The notes: generated from the sequence alone by a model not told the origin. A stretch of 8,113 bases of DNA from Gorillibacterium sp. (GCA_014380705.1 JACMJI010000051.1:1-8113); one strand, 5' to 3'. Shown: positions 1-7,928, counted from the stretch's first letter. Numbers and translations are program-made.

Positions 1-3000
1 AATCGGATAGGTTCGGGTATAGCTGCTCCTGCATTGTGGCAGTTATTATAGGTAATCCGGATGGCAACTAGTGAAGCCAATTCTACCTTTTCAGCGAGAG
101 TAACTTGATAAGTAATTGAGCCATCCTCATTCTTCTGAAGAGTAAGGGATTCTTGGATAATACCATCAACCCAAGCTTCAATTGACCCAAAAGCAACAAT
201 TTCCATGGATTTAAGACCTGGTGGAGCTGTAAAGCGATACCAACCAGCTAAGTTTTCTGCTTCCGGAAAGACATTATAGTTAAAGAGACCGGGCTTATTA
301 TACCAACTCATGGCTAATGGATAATTTTGCTGCCAATCATCCGGTACACTTTCTGATTCGAATACGATGGAGCTACGACCTGGTTTATCGTAACGAAACA
401 TTACATGATTATGTGAGTCTTGAACAGGTAATATGGTTTCCCTTATATCGATAACGGAACCATTGAGCCAGATTTTTTCGGGATGGTTACCACTGATTCT
501 CAGCGCTGCTGTCTTTTCGCTCTCTGCATCAAATGTGGACCATAGAAAGTAAACCTCACCATCCGTTTCAGTAATATAATCGGTTTCTGTCATATTAATG
601 CTAGGTTTACCTAATGCAATGAACTGATCGGTTACTTTCCCCTTCAAACCGTGATACCCTTGATGACCAGGGTCACCTTCAATTCCATACCTCATGGAGA
701 ACTCATAAGGCTGCCAATGAAACGTCTGATTACCGATAAGTATGGAGTCTCCTTGCTTTATCATGCGGAGGCTAGCTAATTCTCGCTCAAGCTCATTCGT
801 ACAGAGATCCTGCGGAATTGGACCAAGCTTATAGAAATAAGCTCCATAGCCATAAGTTACTTTTTGCCAATCTGCATCATCAAACGAAGATTGTTCCCAT
901 CCTGGATTATTCGTCAATTCCAGCGCATATCGAAAATGCCTTGCTTCGGCACCGATCATCTCTTCGGTTGCAGGTAGGCGGTAATCACCAAATTTGTTAT
1001 TTAAAGTAGGTTGAAGTTCCATTTCCCAGTAATCATCGAGTGCTATGCAATCTTTTAACGGAAAATCAGGCTGAGGGTAAAGAGTGGGAGTAGACTTTAA
1101 TAATTTGGCTACATCTAAGGTATTGTCCTCCCGGAAGACAATCAAATGGGCAACCTCAGGTTCAAAGGGAAGTAAAATCGTTGTCCCCTCTGAGGTCACG
1201 CGATAAGGAAGAATTTCTACAACGGATCCATCCCACGGATTCCAGAGTTCAATTAAGCCATGACAGCGGAAGAAGCATTCCGCGCCCTTAGGTGCTCCTC
1301 CGTAGACCATATACAAATCACGATAGCCAATTTTACGATGCATTATATAAGGGAACTCGTTTTCAGGAAGCTCAGTTAAACAAACGAAATCCCGAGGGAA
1401 GGAGCTTGATATCAGATCAGTAACTTCTTTAAAAGAAACCACAGTCGCCGCCGTTCCTCCAGCATCATTCTCATTAATAAATTTTTCGGTCAGTTCGATT
1501 GCCTTCTTCGCAGACAAACCAAACAACTGAAAAACCTTTTCATTAAGCTTGCAGTCACCATTACCAGCATGATCACTAGCCACTGGAAGAGCACCAAATG
1601 CGATCACAATGCCACCAGACTTATAAAAATCGAGTGCTTTAAGTAATGTAGAATAGCGCAGTGTACGCATCGCTGGCAAAATTAATACACGGTAAGCCTC
1701 TCCAGCTACTCGTAATTCCCCATCCTCGATTTCAGCGCGATCCAGTGATTCAAAGTCCATAAAATCAAAATCAAACCCTTGCTTATATAAATGTTCACCA
1801 AGAGCGAAGGAATTCGCAACAGAAGCTTCCCCTTCGATTCCAGCTTCCATGCTTGCTACTGGATATAAAATTGCAACATCACAGGCGTGCACACCTTGAC
1901 TTAATAAATAGCTTAAACGTTCCGAGCAAGCCAAAAAGGAATTCATATGCGGCCAATAAGGCATGCGAAAATGATTGCAAGGCGGCGCCCACTCCCACCA
2001 ACCACCAAGTGTTGTATAGTATAAGCCATGCAAGGAAAGTAGATTATGTCCAGAAGCGAAATTGCGAAAAGTCGCCTCTGTAAGCTGTGCAGTGTTTGTA
2101 CTCCAGCCGCTACTATGATAGCCCTCAAGCCATGTGCGAGGTCGATTGTACAAGTGAGCGATGGAGCTTGCGACTTTATTCTTAATTAAATCACATTGCA
2201 ATTCAGGTTGATCGCAGCCAGGTCCTTGATTCCAACGCTGTGTACGGAAATAATCGCCAAATTCGGTTACATCTTTCCCTCTTCCACCGTGATCGCAGCC
2301 GTATATCAACCCGCGCTCCTGATGCCATGTAAAAACTGGAATGAAATAATGCTCTTCTGATATAGCCACCATCACATCTTTATAATCCAATCTAATTTTA
2401 GTGGTTCGATGACCGATATCTGTAAATAAACCGGCCAGTTCAGGCAATAAATCATAACCTTTTCTATGCTTAAACGCATGGAGAAAATCATCATTCCAGA
2501 GCAGCCCCCGGATTCCAAACTCCAACTCATCGGAGAAGAAGAATCCTAATTTAACATTCGGAATACCAGAGAGTCTTTCTTCAAAACGCTGAAAAAAGTG
2601 TTTGATTACCATTGCACCGGCCAGTGGATGCATGGGGTCAAGTGAACGAGGGTTATCCTCGTAATAAACAGCTACTATTTTCCATTCTCCATCAGGCAAT
2701 TGGACCTGAAGATTAAGATTATCGCTTCGCTTCATATCAAACAAATCGATTTGTAGCGTTGAATCAGAAGTAAACGCATCATAAATTGAAATTTTATAGG
2801 CTATAACACTTAATGTGTTTTCAGGAAGAGAACAATCGACATTACCATCCTGTATATTCCATTCCACATGTTTAAGAATTCCACCTGCCATGCTTGGATT
2901 CTCCTGTAGAATTTCGTCCGTATACGAGCCCTGACCCGGAGAACATAACGTATAGTCACTAAGACTTACTGTAATTCCGTGTTCGCCACATTTACCCGCA

Positions 3001-3293
3001 AACCAGCTAAAGAGCTCCCACCAATCTTCAGAAAACAGTGGAGGATCGCTGGGATAAGTAAGGCCGAATGAATCACCGCCTTTGTCACTATGTGCATAAT
3101 TAATCTGCAAGCCAGTTATATGATGGTCTATTAGCTGTTCAAGCTGCCATAAAAGTCTTTCTTTCGTTAGTTTCTCGCCTACCCACCAGTAAAACGCGAC
3201 TTCGCCATATCCTTTGGGCGGGCTTACAAAACCTGGATATGCATCAAATTCAGGTTCTCTGTTTGGAAATCCGATTGAAAGATTGGGCTGCAT
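1..3293 (-). CDS. GH106-like glycoside hydrolase (alpha-L-rhamnosidase superfamily), 3' end off window
   Basis: I translated this frame by hand: it is open for 1097 codons from ATG at 3293 to the left edge, so the C-terminus is missing. The start is secure, with AAGGAGAG seven bases upstream and an in-frame stop at 3317-3315. No signal peptide or membrane segment is visible, so it is probably cytoplasmic. The N-terminus (about 25-120) has the GH106-style opening FYWWVGEKLTKERL and SEDWWELF. The catalytic barrel includes FFFSDELEFG (E256, E258) and TWLEGYHSSGWS (E390). It continues with GLYYTTLGGWWEW and ERLSYLLSQG, both typical of the family before its Rossmann-like segment CDVAILYP (about 471). 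The region after about 770 looks like beta-sandwich carbohydrate-binding domains (for example DDADWQKVTYGYGAYFY). Known members release L-rhamnose from pectic glycans; the exact substrate here is inference. It is transcribed away from the AraC and two-component genes, which may control it. Confidence 0.85.
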   Translation of the reverse strand, partial: MQPNLSIGFPNREPEFDAYPGFVSPPKGYGEVAFYWWVGEKLTKERLLWQLEQLIDHHITGLQINYAHSDKGGDSFGLTYPSDPPLFSEDWWELFSWFAGKCGEHGITVSLSDYTLCSPGQGSYTDEILQENPSMAGGILKHVEWNIQDGNVDCSLPENTLSVIAYKISIYDAFTSDSTLQIDLFDMKRSDNLNLQVQLPDGEWKIVAVYYEDNPRSLDPMHPLAGAMVIKHFFQRFEERLSGIPNVKLGFFFSDELEFGIRGLLWNDDFLHAFKHRKGYDLLPELAGLFTDIGHRTTKIRLDYKDVMVAISEEHYFIPVFTWHQERGLIYGCDHGGRGKDVTEFGDYFRTQRWNQGPGCDQPELQCDLIKNKVASSIAHLYNRPRTWLEGYHSSGWSTNTAQLTEATFRNFASGHNLLSLHGLYYTTLGGWWEWAPPCNHFRMPYWPHMNSFLACSERLSYLLSQGVHACDVAILYPVASMEAGIEGEASVANSFALGEHLYKQGFDFDFMDFESLDRAEIEDGELRVAGEAYRVLILPAMRTLRYSTLLKALDFYKSGGIVIAFGALPVASDHAGNGDCKLNEKVFQLFGLSAKKAIELTEKFINENDAGGTAATVVSFKEVTDLISSSFPRDFVCLTELPENEFPYIMHRKIGYRDLYMVYGGAPKGAECFFRCHGLIELWNPWDGSVVEILPYRVTSEGTTILLPFEPEVAHLIVFREDNTLDVAKLLKSTPTLYPQPDFPLKDCIALDDYWEMELQPTLNNKFGDYRLPATEEMIGAEARHFRYALELTNNPGWEQSSFDDADWQKVTYGYGAYFYKLGPIPQDLCTNELERELASLRMIKQGDSILIGNQTFHWQPYEFSMRYGIEGDPGHQGYHGLKGKVTDQFIALGKPSINMTETDYITETDGEVYFLWSTFDAESEKTAALRISGNHPEKIWLNGSVIDIRETILPVQDSHNHVMFRYDKPGRSSIVFESESVPDDWQQNYPLAMSWYNKPGLFNYNVFPEAENLAGWYRFTAPPGLKSMEIVAFGSIEAWVDGIIQESLTLQKNEDGSITYQVTLAEKVELASLVAIRITYNNCHNAGAAIPEPIR

Positions 3294-3300
3294 GGTGAAT

Positions 3301-3308
3301 CTCTCCTT
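3301..3308 (-). promoter_or_regulatory. Ribosome binding site of the GH106-like gene
   Basis: The minus strand reads AAGGAGAG here, followed by seven bases (ATTCACC) and then ATG at 3293. Its match to the anti-Shine-Dalgarno sequence and the in-frame stop just upstream fix the start of the hydrolase. Confidence 0.85.
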
Positions 3309-3332
3309 GTAGTGTTAGTAGTATCTCTTTTC

Positions 3333-3346
3333 TAAGCTTAAGCTTA
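3333..3346. repeat. Perfect 14-bp palindrome, possible operator
   Basis: TAAGCTTAAGCTTA is its own reverse complement over all 14 bases and is built from two overlapping copies of the 8-bp palindrome TAAGCTTA. It lies 40 bp upstream of the hydrolase start, near where leftward transcription would begin if TAAAAT (3355-3350, minus strand) is the -10 box. Symmetry and position suit a dimeric regulator, but binding is inference. Confidence 0.4.
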
Positions 3347-3450
3347 ACGATTTTAGACCCTACTTAACAGTCCAAAAGTTATCCGAAATGTGGTAGAAAG
3401 TAACCTACTATTATCTACTCTTTTATGATATCTTAGAGTAATATAGTTTA

Positions 3451-4287
3451 TTGAAAGTGGTGTTTGCTTTGCTAAAACTTGAAAGATTGAAGCGTCATTT
3501 AGAGGACCTGCAACTTACAGTTACAGATGTAGGCTTTCTGCGAGTTTCACCGCAATGGAAACATCACAACCATATAACAGCTAATAATGTGCTATATTAT
3601 TTTCTCGAAGGAGAAGGCCAGATTCAAATCAAGGATCAGGCATTTAGCCCACTTCCAGGAGAGTTGTATCTATTACCTGCTGGTAAAGTCATCTCTTATT
3701 CAACTTCTGCAAAGAACCCTTTTGTTCAATATTACTGTCACTTTCACGCTTTTGTAGGTGCTATGCCCTTATTTCAGTTGATGGAAGCACCATTATGTTT
3801 GCAAATTCAAGACAAAGTTCGTTTGGAGAAGCTGTTTAAAAAGTTACATCAAGCCTTTAAATCAACGGATATACTAGCAACCTTAACGGTAAAAGCAGCA
3901 ATGTATGAATTGCTAGGATTCATCTGGATTGAGGAATCGAAAGCATTAAGTCTTACTTCGACCAATTTCGGACAAAAATGGAACGACATATTACACTATA
4001 TTGAAGAGCATGTAATGGAGCGGATTTCGGTTGAGCAGTTGGCACACACCTTTAATTATAGCCCCAAGTATTTTTTTCGTTACTTTAAACAAACCTTTGG
4101 TATGCCTCCACATCAATACATTATTAAGTTAAAAATGGAGAGGGCCAAACAACTGCTGCTTACTACAGATTGGCAGGTAAGCTTTATTGCTAATAAAGTC
4201 GGAATGGAGCGTACTAGCTTTTCGCGGATTTTTCAAAAATATACCAATATGACACCTCGCCAATTTCAGTCTTCAAAGCAGCTATAA
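3451..4287 (+). CDS. AraC-family transcriptional regulator with N-terminal cupin sensor
   Basis: The protein is up to 278 residues, normal for the cupin-AraC class. Residues about 35-110 form the sugar-sensing cupin (AraC_binding type; LYYFLEGEGQIQIKDQAF, then LPGELYLLPAG). Residues about 176-273 form the paired helix-turn-helix domain (ISVEQLAHTFNYSPKYFFRYFKQ in part, then the second helix pair VGMERTSFSRIFQKYTNMTP). It should bind DNA in the cytoplasm and switch a nearby sugar gene on or off, most likely the divergent hydrolase. The first possible start is TTG at 3451, since an in-frame stop lies at 3439-3441, but it has no good ribosome site. TTG at 3469, preceded by GAAAGTGGTG with a 6-base gap, is an equally plausible start and loses only six residues. 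A kinase and response regulator follow on the same strand after 40 bp, suggesting an operon. Confidence 0.93.
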   Translation: MKVVFALLKLERLKRHLEDLQLTVTDVGFLRVSPQWKHHNHITANNVLYYFLEGEGQIQIKDQAFSPLPGELYLLPAGKVISYSTSAKNPFVQYYCHFHAFVGAMPLFQLMEAPLCLQIQDKVRLEKLFKKLHQAFKSTDILATLTVKAAMYELLGFIWIEESKALSLTSTNFGQKWNDILHYIEEHVMERISVEQLAHTFNYSPKYFFRYFKQTFGMPPHQYIIKLKMERAKQLLLTTDWQVSFIANKVGMERTSFSRIFQKYTNMTPRQFQSSKQL

Positions 4288-4311
4288 GTATGATATGGAG
4301 GACTCAACAAC

Positions 4312-4338
4312 ATGGGAGGTCGCCTGATTGTTACATAA
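4312..4338 (+). other. Possible 8-codon leader ORF overlapping the kinase start
   Basis: ATG at 4312 opens MGGRLIVT and stops at TAA 4336-4338. It has its own ribosome site, GGAGGA (4297-4302), nine bases upstream. It overlaps the first 11 bases of the kinase gene in another frame and contains the kinase ribosome site. It could couple translation to the kinase start or limit initiation there. It could equally be chance, because any ATG placed before a Shine-Dalgarno sequence can look like this. Confidence 0.25.
4314..4320 (+). promoter_or_regulatory. Ribosome binding site deciding the TTG start of the kinase
   Basis: GGGAGGT lies seven bases before TTG at 4328. An in-frame TGA sits directly before that TTG (4325-4327), so no earlier start is possible. 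The next in-frame ATG would remove most of the first membrane segment. Confidence 0.85.
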
Positions 4339-6130
4339 ATTTCATTTAACCAAAGGCATCCAAGGCAAATTATTTCTATCCTTTTTGCTTGTTATGATGT
4401 TGCCTACTACACTAATTGGAATTGGTTCGTATTGGGTATCGACCAACACGGTACAGGAGCAGGCAAGGCAATCGTTTGAGGAGAATTTATCATTCTTGGC
4501 AAGCAGTATCGACCGTGATATGCAGCGGGTAGAGCAGTTGGCCGATTTCATCTATGCGAATGAAAGTATAAGCAAGGTATTAATGGCCAAGAAAAAAGAT
4601 GGAGTTGATTTTTTCTATGCCTCCAAACAGGCAGACCAGGAATTAAACAACTATTTATTGTCCTCCGATTTATACCCATATATCGAAGTGCTTTCAATTC
4701 TGGGCTTACAGGAAGGAACAGAGTATATCGGAGTGGGAAACGGGTTCACGGACTGGGACTCGATTCGTGAACAGTCATGGGTGGATGAAGCCATTCAGGG
4801 AAACGGAAAAATAATCTGGTTGGGCATCCGCGATACCTTTGCATCCTATAAAAACAATCCAGTTGTCACAATGGTTCGAGGTTTGAAGGATGATAGATAC
4901 CGCTCCAATATTGGATTTCTTGTCATCAGTCTTCGGCAGTCGTTCTTCGGATCTAAATTTGCCTCGACAATGGCCAATCAAACTTCGGAGATTTCCATGA
5001 TGGATCACAATAAGAATATTATTTATCATCCCGACTCCACGAGAATCAACAAGCTTTCTGAGAGCTTTCCTCAAGTATCGACGGAGACGACTATGGGTTC
5101 GTACACGAATAAAGACAGGAGTAACGTCAATAGCTTACTTGCTTATCACCGTATTCACGGTTTAAACTGGTGGATCGTGCAATCCCAGCCACTAGAACAG
5201 TTATTTCAGAAAAACGAGAGGATCCTTACCGTAACGTTAATCGTCTTTCTTTGTTCTCTACTCTTGGCTGGCATTGTCTGGTACTTCGTTTCTTCGGGAA
5301 TCGTACAGCCGATCCGGCGTCTGACCCGGGCGATCGGACAAGGTAAAGGTTCAATTAACCTAGACAAAGTTCCCGTTAAGCAAGAAGACGAAATTGGTGT
5401 CTTGACTTTAGCGTATAATCGGATGACGGAGCGAATCGAAAAATTGGTGGAAGATGTGATCGAGCAACAAAATCAGAAAAGAGATGCTGAATATTCGGCG
5501 CTTCAAGCGCAAATCAACCCGCATTTTCTGTATAACACATTGAATTCGATCCGTTGGATGGCCATAATTAGTGGAGCCGATAATATCAAGTTGGCTGTAG
5601 AGACACTTGGGCGACTGCTGCGCAATACAGTTAAACGGACCGCAGAACCGATTCCTCTGATCCAAGAATTGAAGAATGTTCAAGACTTTGTTTCCATTTT
5701 GCAGATTCGTTATCATGACCGCTTCTCGGTTCAATACGATATTTCTCCCGAAGCCGAGGCGTGTGTTTGCCTGCCTTTCATCGTGCAGCCTATTGTCGAG
5801 AACGCCGTTTTTCACGGCATCGAACCCAAAGAAGATAAGGGTGAAATTATCATTCATGCAGATGTCGATCCCAAAGGATTGCTCGTCCTAATCGTTTCTG
5901 ATGATGGCATCGGGATGTCGGAAATCACTGCTAGTTCATTATTGGCGCAATCCCAGAAGGGAACCCATGGATTCACCGGAATCGGGTTGAGAAATATAAA
6001 TGATCGCATACAACTATCTTACGGTCTTAGCTATGGGATTACAGTTAGCTCTCAGGAAGGCAAGGGAACCAAAGTGATGGTTCGAATGCCAAATATTACA
6101 ATACCACTGGAGAAGGAGGGAGAGGAGTAA
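4328..6130 (+). CDS. YesM-type two-component sensor histidine kinase
   Basis: This 600-residue membrane kinase has the standard YesM layout. A first transmembrane segment (about 13-37) is followed by an extracytoplasmic sensor of about 260 residues (about 38-298, probably Cache-like), a second transmembrane segment (about 299-321) and a HAMP linker (about 322-375, with P328 and the DEIG motif). The His_kinase dimerisation segment reads LQAQINPHFLYNTLNS, with phospho-acceptor H399. The ATPase domain shows the N box (IVENAVFHG, E491/N492), the G1 box SDDGIGM (D526) and the G2 box TGIGLRN (about 550-556). All key residues are present, so it should be active. It uses a TTG start. The partner response regulator starts three bases after its stop. 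Family members usually sense extracellular sugars or wall-related signals; the ligand here is unknown. Confidence 0.95.
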   Translation: MLHKFHLTKGIQGKLFLSFLLVMMLPTTLIGIGSYWVSTNTVQEQARQSFEENLSFLASSIDRDMQRVEQLADFIYANESISKVLMAKKKDGVDFFYASKQADQELNNYLLSSDLYPYIEVLSILGLQEGTEYIGVGNGFTDWDSIREQSWVDEAIQGNGKIIWLGIRDTFASYKNNPVVTMVRGLKDDRYRSNIGFLVISLRQSFFGSKFASTMANQTSEISMMDHNKNIIYHPDSTRINKLSESFPQVSTETTMGSYTNKDRSNVNSLLAYHRIHGLNWWIVQSQPLEQLFQKNERILTVTLIVFLCSLLLAGIVWYFVSSGIVQPIRRLTRAIGQGKGSINLDKVPVKQEDEIGVLTLAYNRMTERIEKLVEDVIEQQNQKRDAEYSALQAQINPHFLYNTLNSIRWMAIISGADNIKLAVETLGRLLRNTVKRTAEPIPLIQELKNVQDFVSILQIRYHDRFSVQYDISPEAEACVCLPFIVQPIVENAVFHGIEPKEDKGEIIIHADVDPKGLLVLIVSDDGIGMSEITASSLLAQSQKGTHGFTGIGLRNINDRIQLSYGLSYGITVSSQEGKGTKVMVRMPNITIPLEKEGEE

Positions 6131-6133
6131 TAC

Positions 6134-7732
6134 ATGTATAAAGTACTGATCGCAGATGACGAAATGCTGGCTAGGGTTGGCATTAAATCGTTGATCTCTT
6201 GGCAAGACTATGGTTTTGAGGTAGTGGCGGAAGCTGAAAATGGACGAAAGGCTTTGGAAATGGCCAACCGGTTCCAGCCTGATCTGATTATTACGGACAT
6301 AAAAATGCCGATTATGGATGGAATCGAATTGTTCCGTGAACTTCGCAAACAGGGACATCCGGCAAAAGTGGTGATTTTGAGCGCCTATGACGATTTTCCT
6401 TATGTGAAAGAAGCTTTGAAGATGGGTGCCGAAGACTATTTGATCAAACTTGATATGCAGCCGGAACATTTAACTGTCATTTTGCAGAGAGTATCCCAAG
6501 CATTGAAAACGGCTGACTTGCAGAACGGCGTTAGGCATCGTCAACTTCAGAATTTGGGTGTGCTCCAGCAGAAATTCCTTAGTGATTTGCTGCTGGGCTG
6601 GATTCATCGTTTCGATGAAGTGCAGGAGAAGCGAGACGAGCTACAAATTACGCTTCCTAACCGAGACTTAATTTGTTTTGTGCTTCATCCAGATGACGAC
6701 AAATATGCCAGTTCGGGCGCTCAGGATATCCATCTGCTAGATTTTGCTATAATGAACATTATCGAAGAGATACTTCGTGATAAAAAGTGGGGATATGTAT
6801 GCACGAACCATCCCCATCAATATGCAGTATTGTTTGTACCCGAGCAAGCCTGCGGTCGGGATCATCTGCAGCAGAGTTGCATAGGGATTGTGATGGACAT
6901 CCAGCATGCGCTCAAAAAATATTTAAACGTTAGTATTACGGCTGGAATAAGCGATGTGCAACCGTCTCTCATGGAAGCCGAGCGGGCGTATAACCAGGCA
7001 TGTGAAGCGCTAACTCATCGTTTCCGGTATCCGCGCGGTAGTAAAATTACTTACGGAGCGATAATCGCTGTAAAATCGAACGCTTCTGAGGAACCCGCAA
7101 TCTATTCGGATGCGTTGAGGGTGATCGATCTTGCACTTTCCGGTAAGGAAATGGAAGTCATCGAAGTAGGTTTCGAAAAATTGAAAAAATTGCTTACAGA
7201 AGATCCAAACCCGCAAATTGAGCTTTTCATTCGTGTATGTACAGCACTGCTCTTCTCCTTGCTCGCACAGTTCAAGGAAAGGGGCAGAGAAATTGCCACC
7301 GAGACGGGTAGGGCGCTTTATGAAGAACTTGGACGGTTTAAAGTTAGGAACGACGTACTCGCATGGCTAGAAAGATGCAAGCATCTCGCATTATCTTTGG
7401 ATGATCTGAACGATACCATTCGCAGTATTACACAAGCCAAACAATGGGTGGCCCGCAATTATATGGGAGACACATCGTTGGAAACAGTAGCAGGAAATTT
7501 TAATTTCTCAGCCAAGTATTTTAGTGCCTTATTTAAGAAATGCACAGGCATCAACTTCGTTGATTATGTGACCGACACTCGCATTGACAAGGCAAAGAAA
7601 TTGCTGAGGGAAACAAACATGCGGATCTTCGAAGTGGCGTTGAATGTTGGTTATGAAAATGAACAGTATTTCAGCCGAGTATTCAAAAAGTCTGTAGGCC
7701 AATCACCGCTTCAATACCGACAAAAGAGTTAA
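6134..7732 (+). CDS. YesN-type response regulator with AraC output domain
   Basis: The protein is 532 residues, the usual length for YesN-like regulators. The receiver domain (about 1-122) has the acidic pair D8/D9, phospho-acceptor D55 (IITDIKMP), S83 in LSAYDDF and K105, so it looks functional. A middle region (about 177-292), with the FVLHP and SITAGISD segments and the EAERAYNQACEAL helix, matches the degenerate GGDEF-like module common in this family. The C-terminal AraC helix-turn-helix domain spans about 430-530 (SLETVAGNFNFSAKYFSALF, then NVGYENEQYFSRVFKK). It should be phosphorylated by the kinase encoded immediately upstream and then activate target promoters. ATG at 6134 is preceded by GAGAGGAG (6120-6127) with a 6-base gap. 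This site lies inside the end of the kinase gene, consistent with translational coupling. A terminator follows four bases after the stop. Confidence 0.96.
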   Translation: MYKVLIADDEMLARVGIKSLISWQDYGFEVVAEAENGRKALEMANRFQPDLIITDIKMPIMDGIELFRELRKQGHPAKVVILSAYDDFPYVKEALKMGAEDYLIKLDMQPEHLTVILQRVSQALKTADLQNGVRHRQLQNLGVLQQKFLSDLLLGWIHRFDEVQEKRDELQITLPNRDLICFVLHPDDDKYASSGAQDIHLLDFAIMNIIEEILRDKKWGYVCTNHPHQYAVLFVPEQACGRDHLQQSCIGIVMDIQHALKKYLNVSITAGISDVQPSLMEAERAYNQACEALTHRFRYPRGSKITYGAIIAVKSNASEEPAIYSDALRVIDLALSGKEMEVIEVGFEKLKKLLTEDPNPQIELFIRVCTALLFSLLAQFKERGREIATETGRALYEELGRFKVRNDVLAWLERCKHLALSLDDLNDTIRSITQAKQWVARNYMGDTSLETVAGNFNFSAKYFSALFKKCTGINFVDYVTDTRIDKAKKLLRETNMRIFEVALNVGYENEQYFSRVFKKSVGQSPLQYRQKS

Positions 7733-7736
7733 AATC

Positions 7737-7778
7737 AAATGCACATTTTCCCAAGACAGCGGAAAAAGTGCATTTTTT
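7737..7778 (+). terminator. Rho-independent terminator of the regulatory operon
   Basis: The left arm, 7737-7751 (AAATGCACATTTTCC), pairs with the right arm, 7761-7775, giving 14 of 15 pairs around a 9-base loop. A run of six T lies at 7773-7778. It begins four bases after the response-regulator stop and should separate this operon from the secreted-protein gene. Confidence 0.88.
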
Positions 7779-7928
7779 ATGGAAATATATCAAGATTACT
7801 ATATATTATTGTTATGCTCACACAATAAAACAACAAATCAAATTAATATTCACGAAATAGTTCAAGTCTCAAGGAAGGAAACCATGGGATGATAAATTTG
7901 AAACCAATATAATCAATAAGAAAGGATT

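Larger units (their letters stand above)
3294..3450. promoter_or_regulatory. Divergent intergenic control region between hydrolase and AraC operon
   Basis: This 157-bp A+T-rich gap lies between two divergently transcribed genes and must carry both promoters unless one is read from farther away. I found no pair of consensus -35 and -10 boxes on either strand. The best leftward candidate is TAAAAT (minus strand of 3350-3355) with TTGGAC (minus strand of 3370-3375), but the spacing is only 14 bases. Rightward candidates are TATGAT (3424-3429) and TAATAT (3439-3444), without a good -35. Weak -35 boxes are usual for activator-dependent promoters. The region also holds a perfect palindrome (3333-3346) and a pair of oppositely oriented CTAC-rich motifs (3309-3321 and 3405-3418). 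Confidence 0.6.

Noticed and set aside
1853..2083. Plus-strand ORF of 76 codons, and a minus-strand ORF of 61 codons at 1943-2128
   Set aside because: Both lie inside the continuous hydrolase frame on the minus strand, lack good ribosome sites and resemble no family. They are shadows of that gene, as is the plus-strand ORF at 818-1009.
3344..3358. Possible CcpA catabolite (cre) site around the CG in the divergent region
   Set aside because: Aligned to the usual cre consensus it misses several fixed positions on both sides of the central CG, so it is not a supportable site.
5408..5857. Minus-strand ORF of 149 codons opposite the kinase
   Set aside because: It mirrors the conserved His_kinase and ATPase segments of the kinase gene, and its translation shows no domain logic. 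It is treated as a shadow.
6014..6469. Minus-strand ORF of 151 codons across the kinase and response-regulator junction
   Set aside because: It is antisense to the end of the kinase ATPase domain and to the receiver domain, both clearly real, and its translation shows no recognisable domain.
7884..7912. Mini-ORFs after AAGGAAGGA: ATG GGA TGA and an overlapping ATG opening MINLKPI
   Set aside because: They are two and seven codons long in A+T-rich DNA, with no overlap or coupling to the next gene. Chance is the simplest explanation.
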